Of a DNA stretch of 64,000 nt, positions 34,345 through 43,757 are shown piece by piece. Below the pieces are notes generated by a model that ran no database searches, had not been told where the DNA came from, and saw only the letters and a program-made list of their open reading frames with translations. Where the stretch lies: contig JAZSCT010000034.1 of NCBI GenBank assembly GCA_045530725.1, positions 1 to 64,000 on the forward strand, written 5' to 3'. Position numbers and translations under genes: made by a program. Numbering within the stretch: position 1 is the first letter of the stretch; each line of letters starts with the position of its first letter. Origin of the DNA: SIG435 sp045530725 (GTDB taxonomy: Bacteria; Bacillota; Clostridia; UMGS1810).

Positions 34345-35562
34345 TTAAGCATTTAAGTATGATGCAAGTTTTTCTCTGACTGCTTTTAAGAAATCTTCGC
34401 TGTTTACTTTCTTTTTGTCAGAAAGTGTAGAGAGAAGATACAGATCACCCGTCATAACGCCTGATTCAATAGTATCAATGGTAGCCTTCTCAAGCATATC
34501 AGCATAGTTTATAAGGTCAGGAAGATTATCCATCTCTCCCCTCTTTCTGAATGCACCACTCCATGCAAAGATTGTAGCAACAGAGTTAGTAGATGTTTCC
34601 TCACCTTTCAAGTATTTATAATAATGACGCTGAACAGTTCCGTGAGCCGCTTCATATTCATAATACCCTTCAGGAGATACAAGAACACTTGTCATCATAG
34701 CAAGTGAACCGTATGCAGTAGCAACCATATCGCTCATTACATCGCCATCGTAGTTCTTGCAAGCCCAGATATACCCGCCTTCAGAACGGACAACTCTTGC
34801 AACCGCATCATCGATAAGAGTATAGAAATATTCTATACCAAGTTCGTCAAATTTATCTTTGTACTCAGTTTCAAACACTTCATTGAATATATCTTTGAAA
34901 TGATGATCGTATTTTTTGGAAATAGTATCTTTCGTAGCAAACCACAAATCCTGACGCATATCTATCGCATAATTAAAACAACAACGTGCAAAACTTCTGA
35001 TGGAATTATCCTTATTGTGAAGTCCCTGAATGATACCATCAGAATCAGAGAAATCGTAAATAAGTTCTTTTGAAGTGGTTCCGTCAGGGTTTTCTTTAAA
35101 AAGATAACATTTAGAACCTTTTTCCACATTCATTTCTACATTCTTATACACATCACCGTATGCGTGACGTGCAATAGTAATAGGCTTGGTCCATGTGGGG
35201 ATATATGGAGTGATACCTTTCACTATGATAGGTGTTCTGAAAACTGTACCGTCAAGAATGGCACGAATTGTACCATTTGGTGACTTCCACATTTCTTTTA
35301 AGTTGTATTCTGTCATTCTCTGTGCATTAGGTGTAATTGTAGCACACTTAACAGCAACGCCGTATTTTTTGGTAGCGTTGGCAGAATCAACGGTTATCTG
35401 ATCGTTGGTTTCGTTTCTTTTTTCAAGGCCCAGATCATAATACTCACTCTTAAGATCAACGAAAGGTAAAATCAGATCATCCTTTATCATTTTCCAGAGA
35501 ATTCTTGTCATTTCGTCTCCGTCCATTTCAACAAGCGGAGTAGTCATTTTGATTTTTTCCAT
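34345..35562 (-). CDS. icd: NADP-dependent isocitrate dehydrogenase (eukaryotic-type)
   Basis: A 405-residue enzyme converting isocitrate to 2-oxoglutarate with NADPH production. TPLVEMDGDEMTRILW opens the protein, SPNGTIRAILDGTVFRTPI carries the substrate Ser/Asn/Arg site, and EAAHGTVQRHYYKY is the NADP-binding loop. These match the homodimeric IDH1/IDH2-like subfamily rather than the E. coli Icd type. AAGGAGA precedes the ATG. It stands alone between veg and a decayed region; no citrate synthase or aconitase is nearby. Likely supplies 2-oxoglutarate and NADPH for biosynthesis in an incomplete TCA pathway (inference). Confidence 0.95.
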   Translation of the reverse strand: MEKIKMTTPLVEMDGDEMTRILWKMIKDDLILPFVDLKSEYYDLGLEKRNETNDQITVDSANATKKYGVAVKCATITPNAQRMTEYNLKEMWKSPNGTIRAILDGTVFRTPIIVKGITPYIPTWTKPITIARHAYGDVYKNVEMNVEKGSKCYLFKENPDGTTSKELIYDFSDSDGIIQGLHNKDNSIRSFARCCFNYAIDMRQDLWFATKDTISKKYDHHFKDIFNEVFETEYKDKFDELGIEYFYTLIDDAVARVVRSEGGYIWACKNYDGDVMSDMVATAYGSLAMMTSVLVSPEGYYEYEAAHGTVQRHYYKYLKGEETSTNSVATIFAWSGAFRKRGEMDNLPDLINYADMLEKATIDTIESGVMTGDLYLLSTLSDKKKVNSEDFLKAVREKLASYLNA

Positions 35563-35688
35563 AATATGAATCTCCTTTTCTGAATGTATTTAACAGATGT
35601 AAATCAAAAAAATTTATTTTATTTTCCTGCCAAAGTAAAAAATTCTTTGTTTGTTCCATAAAAAATATCGGAACGAAAAGATGTCATC

Positions 35689-35820
35689 TTAAGAAACCCT
35701 TATATTGTATTTACGAAACATTTGGGCAAGTCTTTCGTTCCAAAGAGCGCCGTCATCATAACTGAATGTGATCGCTTTCATTTTTCCGTCAAACATATAA
35801 GACCACTCCCATTTAAAAAA
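35689..35820 (-). pseudogene. Polysaccharide deacetylase N-terminal fragment
   Basis: On the minus strand the frame reads REFFKWEWSY, then MFDGKMKAITFSYDDGALWN and ERLAQMFRKYNIRVS, then TAA at 35691-35689. The KAITFSYDDG and RLxxMFRKYNI pattern matches the start of a NodB-type deacetylase domain, where the YDDG Asp is catalytic. Everything after the first beta-alpha unit is gone. No ribosome site is seen. The remaining part of 35563-35927 has no gene. Confidence 0.7.
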
Positions 35821-35872
35821 TTCTCTTTATATACTAATACAAAACTGTATTTTTGTCAACAAAAATGAGGGT

Positions 35873-35901
35873 TTGACTTATGATGGTTTTAATGATAAAA
35901 T
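35873..35901 (+). promoter_or_regulatory. Promoter of the IMPACT-family gene
   Basis: TTGACT (35873-35878) and TAAAAT (35896-35901) with a 17-nt spacer, about 30 nt ahead of the gene. Confidence 0.65.
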
Positions 35902-35933
35902 TCATATAAATAAACTTAACAGGAGAAATGGAA

Positions 35934-36545
35934 TTGGAAAAATATATTACAGTAAGTCAGTATGCATCAGATGAGATATGTGAAAAGAAATCCCGATTTA
36001 TCGCATATATGACTCATATTGAGACAAAAGAAGAGGCAGAAGAATTTATTTCATCTATAAAAAAGAAACACTATAATGCAAGGCACAATGTATATGCATA
36101 TATCCTTTCGTCGGGTGAAAAGAAGTATTCTGATGACGGAGAACCATCGAAAACAGGCGGCTTTCCTGTACTTGAAATGCTTGAAAAAGAAAATATCACA
36201 GACGTGGTGTGTGTTGTGACAAGATATTTCGGAGGGACACTTCTTGGTGTTGGAGGACTTATAAGGGCATATACACTTGCAGCAAAATGTGCTCTTGATA
36301 AGGCAGGTAAAAAAGAAAAACAAATGTGCGATATATTGGAAACCTCCATAAACTATTCTGATCTGGATTCATTTATTCACATTACTGAAGAAATGAAAAT
36401 TGAAGTAATAATGAAAGAATATTCAGAAAAGATATCACTCACCCTTTCCTCGCCTGTATCCGAAACAGATATCTACATCAAAAAAATCACCGAACAATTC
36501 AATGGAAATATTATTCTCACAACCAGAGAAACTGTATTCAACTGA
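35934..36545 (+). CDS. YigZ/IMPACT-family protein
   Basis: A 203-residue protein. The N-terminal UPF0029/IMPACT domain shows KKSRFIAYMTHIETKEEA, HNVYAYILSSGEKKYSDDGEPSKTGG and RYFGGTLLGVGGLIRAY, all signature elements. A C-terminal DUF1949 domain of about 70 residues completes it. Function is not firmly known; eukaryotic IMPACT affects translation control. Start choice: AGGAG is only 2 nt from the ATG at 35928 but 8 nt from the in-frame TTG at 35934, so the TTG is preferred. Confidence 0.9.
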   Translation: MEKYITVSQYASDEICEKKSRFIAYMTHIETKEEAEEFISSIKKKHYNARHNVYAYILSSGEKKYSDDGEPSKTGGFPVLEMLEKENITDVVCVVTRYFGGTLLGVGGLIRAYTLAAKCALDKAGKKEKQMCDILETSINYSDLDSFIHITEEMKIEVIMKEYSEKISLTLSSPVSETDIYIKKITEQFNGNIILTTRETVFN

Positions 36546-36551
36546 GAGGTA

Positions 36552-36790
36552 TATTTCAGAACAATATTCAAATCCATATACAACACTTCTCCAATCAAAT
36601 ATGTAAACGAACTAAAACTTACACGAGCAAAGGAACTTCTTACCGTGGAGGAAATATCAATAAACGATGTTTCGTTTGTGTCAGGTACAATGACACAAGC
36701 ACATTTTCAAGAGAATTCTAAAAACTCACAGGAATAACACCTGCATCATACAGAAAAAATGTTTTTAAACGTAGTGATACAGTCAATTAA
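36552..36790 (+). pseudogene. AraC-type regulator C-terminal remnant
   Basis: The frame from 36552 reads YFRTIFKSIYNTSPIKYVNE, then LKLTRAKELLTVEEISINDVS, the AraC/XylS DNA-binding domain with its double HTH. Near 36700 one base is lost (FSREF becomes FQENS), and a lysine codon has become TAA. The end of the domain continues in another frame as LTGITPASYRKN (36725-36790). The N-terminal sensor part is missing altogether. It follows the IMPACT gene directly. Confidence 0.75.
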
Positions 36791-36835
36791 TATGACACAA
36801 ACTACACATTAATCCTAAAAATGTATATAAACAAA

Positions 36836-36865
36836 GAAAATACCATAGTATGCTATGGTATTTTC
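36836..36865. terminator. Perfect 13-bp hairpin between converging units
   Basis: GAAAATACCATAG and CTATGGTATTTTC flank TATG. It lies between the AraC remnant (+) and mgsA (-) and can serve as a two-way terminator. Confidence 0.6.
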
Positions 36866-36935
36866 TACATTATGTAATTATAATTCATCTTTTATTATCT
36901 TGCATTTTTGCATTCCAAAGGATTTTTACATTTCT

Positions 36936-37340
36936 CTAGTTCTTTGGGTTGACAATATCTCTCCAATCAAGGTCTCCTCTTTCCATACCACGAACGAGCA
37001 CTTCGGCAGTAGCAACATTTGTGGCAAGAGGGATATTGTGCATATCACACAAACGAAGGATTGAGTTTATATCAGGTTCATGTGTCTGTGCAGTCAATGG
37101 ATCTCTGAAAAATAGCACAAGGTCAATCTCGTTATAAGCAATTCGTGCACCTATCTGTTGGTCCCCGCCTTGTGGTCCTGATAAAAATCTATGTATCTTA
37201 AGTCCTGTTGCATCTTCAACCATAGAACCGGTAGTACCGGTAGCAACAAGATTGTGCTGCTCAAGAATACCTTTATACGCTATACAAAACTGCGCCATAA
37301 GTTCCTTCTTTTTATCATGTGCAATCAATGCAATATTCAT
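36936..37340 (-). CDS. mgsA: Methylglyoxal synthase
   Basis: A 134-residue enzyme turning dihydroxyacetone phosphate into methylglyoxal, a bypass that frees phosphate. MNIALIAHDKKK opens the protein; GTTGSMVEDATG binds phosphate; LSGPQGGDQQIGARIA contains the catalytic Asp; FFRDPLTAQTHEPDI and NIPLATN complete the signature. Length matches the family (about 130-150). It is the last gene of the mre/mrdA run, a common position in Firmicutes. Overproduction of its product is toxic, so control by phosphate level is expected from the family. Confidence 0.95.
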   Translation of the reverse strand: MNIALIAHDKKKELMAQFCIAYKGILEQHNLVATGTTGSMVEDATGLKIHRFLSGPQGGDQQIGARIAYNEIDLVLFFRDPLTAQTHEPDINSILRLCDMHNIPLATNVATAEVLVRGMERGDLDWRDIVNPKN

Positions 37341-37366
37341 CTTCCTCTTCCTTTCTCAAATTACCA

Positions 37367-38113
37367 TTAACCAAACAATTTCTTTATAACACTGTTTTTA
37401 TAATCTGTAACTGGTATATTGTCACCTTTGATTCTTTTTGCAATACTGTCAAAAACCTTTTGCAAAAGAAGTTCATCATCTTTCCTGACAGGATTCATTC
37501 TTTCATCAAACCCTCCTGAAAAGTCATAAACAACTCCCAGAAGAGGGATTCTCAGGATGTCAAGAATCTCATCAACACCTTTATCGTATCCTTTTTCAAT
37601 CCTTGATGGATTAACACGGTTTACAATCAGGCTGCATTTGTGCTCATCGTCAAGATAAAGTAAGAGACATTTACTTCCGCGCTGTGACACAAATGAAGAA
37701 TCAGTCACAAGAACAAATTCACATTCATCATCAATTTTTTTGATAATGTCAATGTATGAATTGTCACACACATCAATCAAAAGGATATCATAATTATCTT
37801 TTGCATCCGAAATGAGTCTTCCAATACATAATTCTACATTATAGGGCTTAAAATCTAATGGTGAACAAATAATATCTGCATTTTCGTTTATATTTGCAAC
37901 AGAGTCATCCAGACTGACATCTCCTGATGAATAATCAGAAATGTCGTACAAAATACTGTCAGAAACATCATACAACAAGTCAAGATAACGGTACTTATCA
38001 TTGAGTTCGGCGATAAGTACTTTGTTTTCCAAGGATAATGCATCAGAAATATTCTTAATAATAAACGACTTTCCGCATCCTCCTTTGGATGACAAAAAGA
38101 ATATAACCTTCAT
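37367..38113 (-). CDS. MinD/ParA-like ATPase
   Basis: A 248-residue deviant-Walker ATPase. Walker A is SSKGGCGKSFI (about 8-18), with the signature first Lys of the ParA/MinD group; the Walker B-like strand is DILLIDVCDN. The C-terminus YKNSVIKKLFG could form a short amphipathic membrane helix like that of MinD. It occupies the position of minD between mrdA and mgsA, but no minC or minE is present and the body is divergent (no typical MinD switch motifs). It may be a MinD homologue with an altered role in wall growth or placement; its partners are unknown. Confidence 0.75.
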   Translation of the reverse strand: MKVIFFLSSKGGCGKSFIIKNISDALSLENKVLIAELNDKYRYLDLLYDVSDSILYDISDYSSGDVSLDDSVANINENADIICSPLDFKPYNVELCIGRLISDAKDNYDILLIDVCDNSYIDIIKKIDDECEFVLVTDSSFVSQRGSKCLLLYLDDEHKCSLIVNRVNPSRIEKGYDKGVDEILDILRIPLLGVVYDFSGGFDERMNPVRKDDELLLQKVFDSIAKRIKGDNIPVTDYKNSVIKKLFG

Positions 38114-38197
38114 AGAAATACCCCTTTGTACCTTATATCATAAACTATATTTCTAATTTATAATACCATAATTATGATACTTTGGCAATAGCGATTT

Positions 38198-40249
38198 TTA
38201 ATCACGTATATGTTCGATTTCTTGTTCTTCAATAGGTTCATCAAGTTTAACACCGAAATACTGAGCAAATGCTGCTTTTGCTATAGGTGCAACGCTGCTT
38301 CCGCTGCCTGCACTTTCCACAACTATTGAAATAGCAATTTCAGGTTTGTCATAAGGAGCAAATGCAACGAAGAGCCCTGTTGCATTACTGCCCACCACCT
38401 GTGCAGAGCCTGTTTTGGCACAGACTTTTACAGGAAATGATGCAAATGTTGAACTGGCTGTACCTTTTGAAGCAACACTTCTCATACCTTCTTTGACAGC
38501 ATTTAAGTTCTCTTCTTTTATATTGAGTTTATCAAGAACTTCTGGTTTATTAATCAATGTGCTTTTTCCCGAAACGGGATCAACAACACTTTTTACAAGA
38601 TGGGCCTTGTATCTTGTGCCACCGTTTGCAATGGTAGATACATAAGATGCCAACTGTATTGGCGTAAAAAGATTATATGATTGTCCTATAGCACTCTGTA
38701 CAGTATCACCCGGATACCATATTTCATCAAAATGTTTTTTCTTAAAATCAGGGGATGCAACAACTCCCGATGCTTCGCCTTCAAGTTCAATACCTGTCTT
38801 CTGTCCGAGCCCCAGCAATGTGGTATAATCCACAAGGGTATCAATCCCGAGTCTGTGCCCTACTTCATAAAAATAATAGTTGCAGGACTCACTTATTGCC
38901 TTTGACACATCAGTAAACCCGTGTGTACCACCTGTCTGAGACCAAATCCAGCAGTTGAAGAATCTGTCAAGTAGTTTATATCTGCCTTCGTCTTTAATAA
39001 GTTCATCATAAGTAATCTTGCCCTCTTCAAGTCCCGCAATAGCCGTAAGCATTTTGAAAGTAGAACCGGGAGCATATGTGCCGCTTATAGCGCGGTTAAA
39101 CATTGGTTTGACAGGGTTTTTGTATAATTCATCATAATCTTTATCGAAATTCTCAAGACTGTAGGTGGGATAATTTGCAAGAGCAAGGATTTCGCCTGTA
39201 TTCACATCCATGCATACAACTGAACCTGCCTGAGGGTTGGATTCCGAATCTTTGGAATGATACAATCTGTTTATAGTGTTTTTCAACGCTTCTTCTACAG
39301 TTTTCTGCAGTTCAAGGTCAATGGTAAGGATAGCATTATCTCCTGCGATTGCAGGGATTTCTTCGGTGCTTTTTTCTACATTGCCATCTACTTTATATTT
39401 AACACTGCTGAGTCCATCCTGACCTTTGATGTAGGATTCAAGGTATTTTTCCAGACCATCTTTTCCGATAATGGAATTAAAAGAATACCCTTTATCCTTC
39501 ATAACTTCATATTCTTCCCTATATATAAGTCCGACTCTGCCGAGAATATGAGATGCAAGTCCATCATAAATGTAACTGCGTTTTGGTTGAGTTTTGATGT
39601 AGATATTACCAAACGAGGATGTGTTTTCTTTTATTTCGCTTACCATATTAATGTTTGCATTTGCAGAAAACACAAAGGGATTTGAATAACTGAACAGTCT
39701 CTTTTCCATTTCATAACGGATACCGATTATATCCCTTATTTCATCCTGACTGTAGTTACCAGACACGCCATATTTCTTTTTAAGTTCATTGATTTTTTGT
39801 TCAGCACTAAGGTGCTTTTTTTCATCTTCGGACAAAGAAAACTCTTTGATGAGTTCCTTTCTTTTCTCTTCTGAATAATTTTCAAAAAGATACTCATAAG
39901 GATAATAAGAGATTTCCAATGCATCACGATATGGTTCTCCGTATTTTTTAAAAAGAGAAGTAACCGATAATATTTCCTCGTTTAACTGCTTGTCAGTTTT
40001 GTCGGAAGAATATTTGATTTCAATCTGAAAACCATTCTCATTGGTTACAATAGGTCGTCCAAGTCTGTCAAGGATATTTCCTCTTGGAGCACTGATGACT
40101 TCGGAATAACTCATTCTGATATTCGACTGCTCATCATACTCTTTTCCTTTTACAATCTGAAGATAAAACAATCTGTATGTAATTAGAAGTACAAGAAATA
40201 TAAAGACAGCAATAATGATTAAAACTTTTTTATCATTTTTATTTCTCAT
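38198..40249 (-). CDS. mrdA: Penicillin-binding protein 2 (elongasome transpeptidase)
   Basis: A 683-residue class B PBP that cross-links peptidoglycan during elongation. One N-terminal transmembrane helix (about 8-30) is followed by the pedestal/dimerisation domain (SAPRGNILDRLGRPIV) and the transpeptidase domain with the active-site SxxK in APGSTFKML, SxN in SESCNYYF and KTG in CAKTGSAQ. Its start overlaps the mreD stop by 4 nt. It works with MreBCD encoded immediately upstream. No RodA gene is in the window. Confidence 0.95.
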   Translation of the reverse strand: MRNKNDKKVLIIIAVFIFLVLLITYRLFYLQIVKGKEYDEQSNIRMSYSEVISAPRGNILDRLGRPIVTNENGFQIEIKYSSDKTDKQLNEEILSVTSLFKKYGEPYRDALEISYYPYEYLFENYSEEKRKELIKEFSLSEDEKKHLSAEQKINELKKKYGVSGNYSQDEIRDIIGIRYEMEKRLFSYSNPFVFSANANINMVSEIKENTSSFGNIYIKTQPKRSYIYDGLASHILGRVGLIYREEYEVMKDKGYSFNSIIGKDGLEKYLESYIKGQDGLSSVKYKVDGNVEKSTEEIPAIAGDNAILTIDLELQKTVEEALKNTINRLYHSKDSESNPQAGSVVCMDVNTGEILALANYPTYSLENFDKDYDELYKNPVKPMFNRAISGTYAPGSTFKMLTAIAGLEEGKITYDELIKDEGRYKLLDRFFNCWIWSQTGGTHGFTDVSKAISESCNYYFYEVGHRLGIDTLVDYTTLLGLGQKTGIELEGEASGVVASPDFKKKHFDEIWYPGDTVQSAIGQSYNLFTPIQLASYVSTIANGGTRYKAHLVKSVVDPVSGKSTLINKPEVLDKLNIKEENLNAVKEGMRSVASKGTASSTFASFPVKVCAKTGSAQVVGSNATGLFVAFAPYDKPEIAISIVVESAGSGSSVAPIAKAAFAQYFGVKLDEPIEEQEIEHIRD

Positions 40250-40761
40250 TTAATTCGTCTCCATATGGATTTTGATTGAAAAAATTTGTCTCCTGTCATA
40301 AAACCGCAAAATACATAAACAGCAAAAGATAAAATAGTATTATATAAACAATGAGGTAATATAACATACAAAAAGGAATAGGAAAAATCTCCCAGACCCC
40401 ACATGGTAAACTGTGTATAAAAGTACAGAGACTGATACAGAATACCAGATACAAAAACAAAAATTGCGTTTACAAGTATTGTGGGATAAAAATATTTATC
40501 TTTAAAAACAGAAATGAGAAAAACAGTATATAGTGTAATAAGCCCGTTAATCCCGAATGTCTGCATAAGAGAGAAATCTTTACTAAGTCCCGCAACAACA
40601 CCAAAAACAAGTGCTCCGAAGCGGTTTTCTTTCAGGGCCACATATACTGAAAGTACAAACACGGGGTCAGGCAAAATACCAAAAATCCTTATACTGCTCC
40701 CAAGTACTGTCTGAAAAATATACAGGAATATTAATAGCGAATAATATTTAACCCATTTCAT
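40246..40761 (-). CDS. mreD: Rod shape-determining protein MreD
   Basis: A 171-residue integral membrane protein with about five transmembrane helices. The start KWVKYYSLLIFLYIFQTVL and the conserved PDPVFVLSVYVAL fit MreD, and the central LSKDFSLMQTFGINGL loop is typical. It is placed in the elongasome between MreC and PBP2, and its gene lies between theirs with a 15-nt gap to mreC and a 4-nt overlap with mrdA. Confidence 0.9.
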   Translation of the reverse strand: MKWVKYYSLLIFLYIFQTVLGSSIRIFGILPDPVFVLSVYVALKENRFGALVFGVVAGLSKDFSLMQTFGINGLITLYTVFLISVFKDKYFYPTILVNAIFVFVSGILYQSLYFYTQFTMWGLGDFSYSFLYVILPHCLYNTILSFAVYVFCGFMTGDKFFQSKSIWRRIK

Positions 40762-40776
40762 AATATAACCTCTTCA

Positions 40777-41619
40777 CTATTCCTCTTCATTTGCTTTGTT
40801 TCCAACGATAACAAAAACTTCGCCAATTTCATCAAAATTAACAGAAGTTTTAACAATAGCAATCTGGCTCATTCCGTCAGAAGATTTGCGGATTTCCGAA
40901 ACCTTGCCAATATGAATTCCCTTAGGATAAAGTCCGCCAAGACCGCTTGTAACAACATCGTCCCCTACAATTACAGCAGAAGACAAAGTAAGATAGGACA
41001 TCTTTAAACTGAAAGAATTTTTAAGAGATATATCTCCGCTGCATATGCCGTTTGCACGGATTCTGTCTATCTGGGAAGATACAGATCCTGAAGGATCAAG
41101 GATAGTCTTCGCTTTTGACCAGTTGTACCCTACTTCATATATGTAACCTACAAGGCCATCATTGGTAATAACCGCATCGTTCACTTTGACTGAGTCTGAA
41201 GACCCGCAATCAAGAGTGAATACAGAAAACCAGTTATCAGCATCTCCTGAAATAATATTTGCAGAGACCATAATCCTATCTGTGTCTTTTTGTTTGAGAG
41301 AAAGCATTGCTCTGAGTCTCTCGTTTTCACTCTTTATCTCATTTATCTCACGTGCTTCGGAGTTCAGAACTGAAATCTGCTCTTTTAGTTTTGAATTTTC
41401 TTCATCAAGATTCCCTATATTTAATACAAAATCCACTCCGTCACCTATTGTATCAACAACTCCGCCAAGAAGTTTCTGGACCGGAGTGATGATCACTCCG
41501 AATACATTGCCTGTAAAATCCAGTACACCTTTTGGCAAAGTGGATAAAGCCATAAGAATAACAAGAACAAATGTGGTAATAAACATAAATAAACTGGTTT
41601 TATTTTTTAAAAAATTCAT
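40777..41619 (-). CDS. mreC: Rod shape-determining protein MreC
   Basis: A 280-residue membrane-anchored protein. A transmembrane helix at about 9-28 is followed by a coiled coil (about 66-105, LDEENSKLKEQISVLNSEAR) and the paired beta-barrel domain with DAVITNDGLVGYI and DVVTSGLGGLYPKGIHIG, the most conserved MreC block. It links the MreB filament to PBP2 outside the membrane. 21 nt after mreB. Confidence 0.95.
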   Translation of the reverse strand: MNFLKNKTSLFMFITTFVLVILMALSTLPKGVLDFTGNVFGVIITPVQKLLGGVVDTIGDGVDFVLNIGNLDEENSKLKEQISVLNSEAREINEIKSENERLRAMLSLKQKDTDRIMVSANIISGDADNWFSVFTLDCGSSDSVKVNDAVITNDGLVGYIYEVGYNWSKAKTILDPSGSVSSQIDRIRANGICSGDISLKNSFSLKMSYLTLSSAVIVGDDVVTSGLGGLYPKGIHIGKVSEIRKSSDGMSQIAIVKTSVNFDEIGEVFVIVGNKANEEE

Positions 41620-41640
41620 ATCACATCGTCAGCCTTTCAA

Positions 41641-42642
41641 TTATTTGAGACCGAAATCACGTCTTACAAAATCAAATTCATCCAAAAGTTTGCCTGTACC
41701 CAGTATAACTGCCTCTTTAGGATTTTCTGATAGAAATACTTTCATACCTGTTTTCGAACTTAAATATGTGCACATTCCGTTTATAAGGCTACCGCCACCA
41801 CAAAGAACAATACCTTTGTCAAGTATATCTGCAGAAAGTTCAGGTGGAGTATTTTCAAGAGTTTCTTTAATAACATCTACAATACGTTCACAGATAGGAT
41901 GTACACACTCGCTGATTTCCTTAGCATTCACCATTACTGACTTCGGAAGTCCTGTAATAGTGTCTCTGCCTTTTACTTCCAAAGATTTATCTTCAGGATT
42001 TTCGCTTAGTGAACAAAGTTCGATTTTAATAGATTCGGCGCTTGCCTCTCCTATATATACACGATATTTCCGTTTGATATACTGCATAATCGCTCTGTCA
42101 AAGTCATTACCGCCTACTCTGAGTGAAGTGCTTGACACAATACCGTTAAGGGAAATAACAGACGCCTCGCTTGTCCCTGCACCGATATCCACAATCATAT
42201 TTGCAACAGGTTCTTCTACAGGCAATCCTATTCCGATAGCAGCAGCCATTGGTTCATCAACAATCAGCACTTCCCTTGCTCCTGCCTGAAGAATGGCTTC
42301 TTCTATTGCCTTCTTTTCTACAGGACTTGCATCATAAGGTGTACATGCGATAACCCTGGGCTTTACAACACCTTTTTTTGTAAGTGCTTTTTTTATAAAA
42401 TACGAAAGCATCTCTTCTGTTGCATCAAAATCAGATATTACACCACTTTTTAAAGGTTCAACAGATGTGATATTCTTCGGAGTTTTGCCCATCATCTCAC
42501 GGGCATTATTGCCTATGGCAATTATACCCTTAGAATCGTTGTCAACCACGACACAGGTAGGTTCTGAAAGAACAACTCCTTTAGAGCGGATATATATCAT
42601 TGTGTTGTCTGTACCTAAATCAATTCCAATATCCTTACGCAT
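41641..42642 (-). CDS. mreB: Rod shape-determining protein MreB
   Basis: A 333-residue bacterial actin. The phosphate 1 loop IGIDLGTDNTMIY (about 5-17), ACTPYDASPVEKKA, the phosphate 2 region MIVDIGAGTSEASVISL and the adenosine motif LCGGGSLINGM are all present. The usual N-terminal membrane-binding hydrophobic stretch is short. First of mreBCD, 16 nt after maf. Length and motifs indicate a working protein. Confidence 0.95.
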   Translation of the reverse strand: MRKDIGIDLGTDNTMIYIRSKGVVLSEPTCVVVDNDSKGIIAIGNNAREMMGKTPKNITSVEPLKSGVISDFDATEEMLSYFIKKALTKKGVVKPRVIACTPYDASPVEKKAIEEAILQAGAREVLIVDEPMAAAIGIGLPVEEPVANMIVDIGAGTSEASVISLNGIVSSTSLRVGGNDFDRAIMQYIKRKYRVYIGEASAESIKIELCSLSENPEDKSLEVKGRDTITGLPKSVMVNAKEISECVHPICERIVDVIKETLENTPPELSADILDKGIVLCGGGSLINGMCTYLSSKTGMKVFLSENPKEAVILGTGKLLDEFDFVRRDFGLK

Positions 42643-42658
42643 ATCTAAATCTCCCTGA

Positions 42659-43255
42659 TTATTTTTTAGTTATTAAATCAAAATCAAATTTATCTTTCAT
42701 AAGTTTTATGAGTTTATCAAGCGGCAATCCCACAACATTGTAATAATCCCCGTCTATTCTTTCCACAAAGGCACCTGATACTCCCTGAATTGCATAACCG
42801 CCTGCTTTGTCATATGGTTCATCAGTCAGTATATATTCTCTAATCTGTAAATCAGAAAGCGTTTTGAAATACACCTTTGTGCACTCAAAATCCGTCTCTG
42901 CGCGACCTGTCTTTGTGTCAAAAACACAAATCCCTGAATATACCCTGTGTTCATTACCTGAAAGACTCTTTATAATGCTGAATGCTTCATCTTCAGTTTT
43001 AGGTTTTCCCAAAAATCTGCCCTCATATTCAACTATGGTATCAGAACCTATCACAAGATAGTCGCCGTGCAATTGACGTGCTGTATGAGTTGCTTTAAGC
43101 AAAGCAAGTTCTGAAACATATAGTTCAGGTGCAACACATTTAGGAACAATCGATTCATCTGCATCACTTACAACTATTTTAAACTTTACCCCTGCATCTT
43201 CGAGAATTTCCTTTCTTCTCGGAGATTTGGATGCAAGAACAACTTTTTTCATCAA
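42659..43255 (-). CDS. maf: Maf-family nucleotide pyrophosphatase
   Basis: A 198-residue protein with VVLASKSPRRKEIL at the N-terminus, the ADESI motif, VIGSDTIVEYEG with a catalytic Asp, and GAFVERIDGDYYNVVGLPL near the C-terminus. Maf proteins hydrolyse non-canonical NTPs (dTTP/UTP or modified nucleotides) and were first linked to septum control. It sits next to mreB as in Bacillus; its start codon lies one nt past the upstream stop. Confidence 0.95.
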   Translation of the reverse strand: MMKKVVLASKSPRRKEILEDAGVKFKIVVSDADESIVPKCVAPELYVSELALLKATHTARQLHGDYLVIGSDTIVEYEGRFLGKPKTEDEAFSIIKSLSGNEHRVYSGICVFDTKTGRAETDFECTKVYFKTLSDLQIREYILTDEPYDKAGGYAIQGVSGAFVERIDGDYYNVVGLPLDKLIKLMKDKFDFDLITKK

Positions 43256-43256
43256 A

Positions 43257-43757
43257 TCAAATCCTTCTTATCCTATTTATCACTACAGATGCTATTGCCC
43301 CTGTAAAGATGCCTGTGACAACACTTATTAAAGATAAATAAGAGAAATAATATATCATATTGAAACTTCCTGATATAACCATTGCCATAACAACCTGACA
43401 AAGGTTGTGAAAAAACGCACCTGCAACGGAAACACCTATACAGGACACCTTATCAGCACATATTGTTTTTATAATATGCATGGAAAATACGCTTATTATT
43501 GCTGCAGGAAGGGAATACAACAAAGATGACATCCCTGAATACAGTAACCCTGTAAAGACCGTCCTTGAAACATTTACAGCCAATGCAGTCTTAAAATCAA
43601 ACAGATACAAAACAACCAGGCATACAATGTTTGATATGCCGATTTTTGATCCCGGAAGCACATTGAAATTCAAAAAATTTGCCTCAAGAATTCCAAAAAC
43701 AATTCCAAGAGCAGTCATAATTGCAGAAAATGTAATGGTTTTTGCTTTATTCATCAA
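43257..43757 (-). CDS. Gx transporter-family (HepS-I-like) membrane protein
   Basis: A 166-residue protein with about five helices. LGIVFGILEANFLNF, then LPGSKIGISNIVCLVVLYL and GMSSLLYSLPAA match the Gx_transp family, also named heptaprenyl diphosphate synthase component I. It usually pairs with a NusG domain II protein, as it does here; the two genes overlap by 4 nt. It is thought to be an S-component-like transporter or a prenyl synthase helper; the role is not established. Confidence 0.85.
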   Translation of the reverse strand: MMNKAKTITFSAIMTALGIVFGILEANFLNFNVLPGSKIGISNIVCLVVLYLFDFKTALAVNVSRTVFTGLLYSGMSSLLYSLPAAIISVFSMHIIKTICADKVSCIGVSVAGAFFHNLCQVVMAMVISGSFNMIYYFSYLSLISVVTGIFTGAIASVVINRIRRI

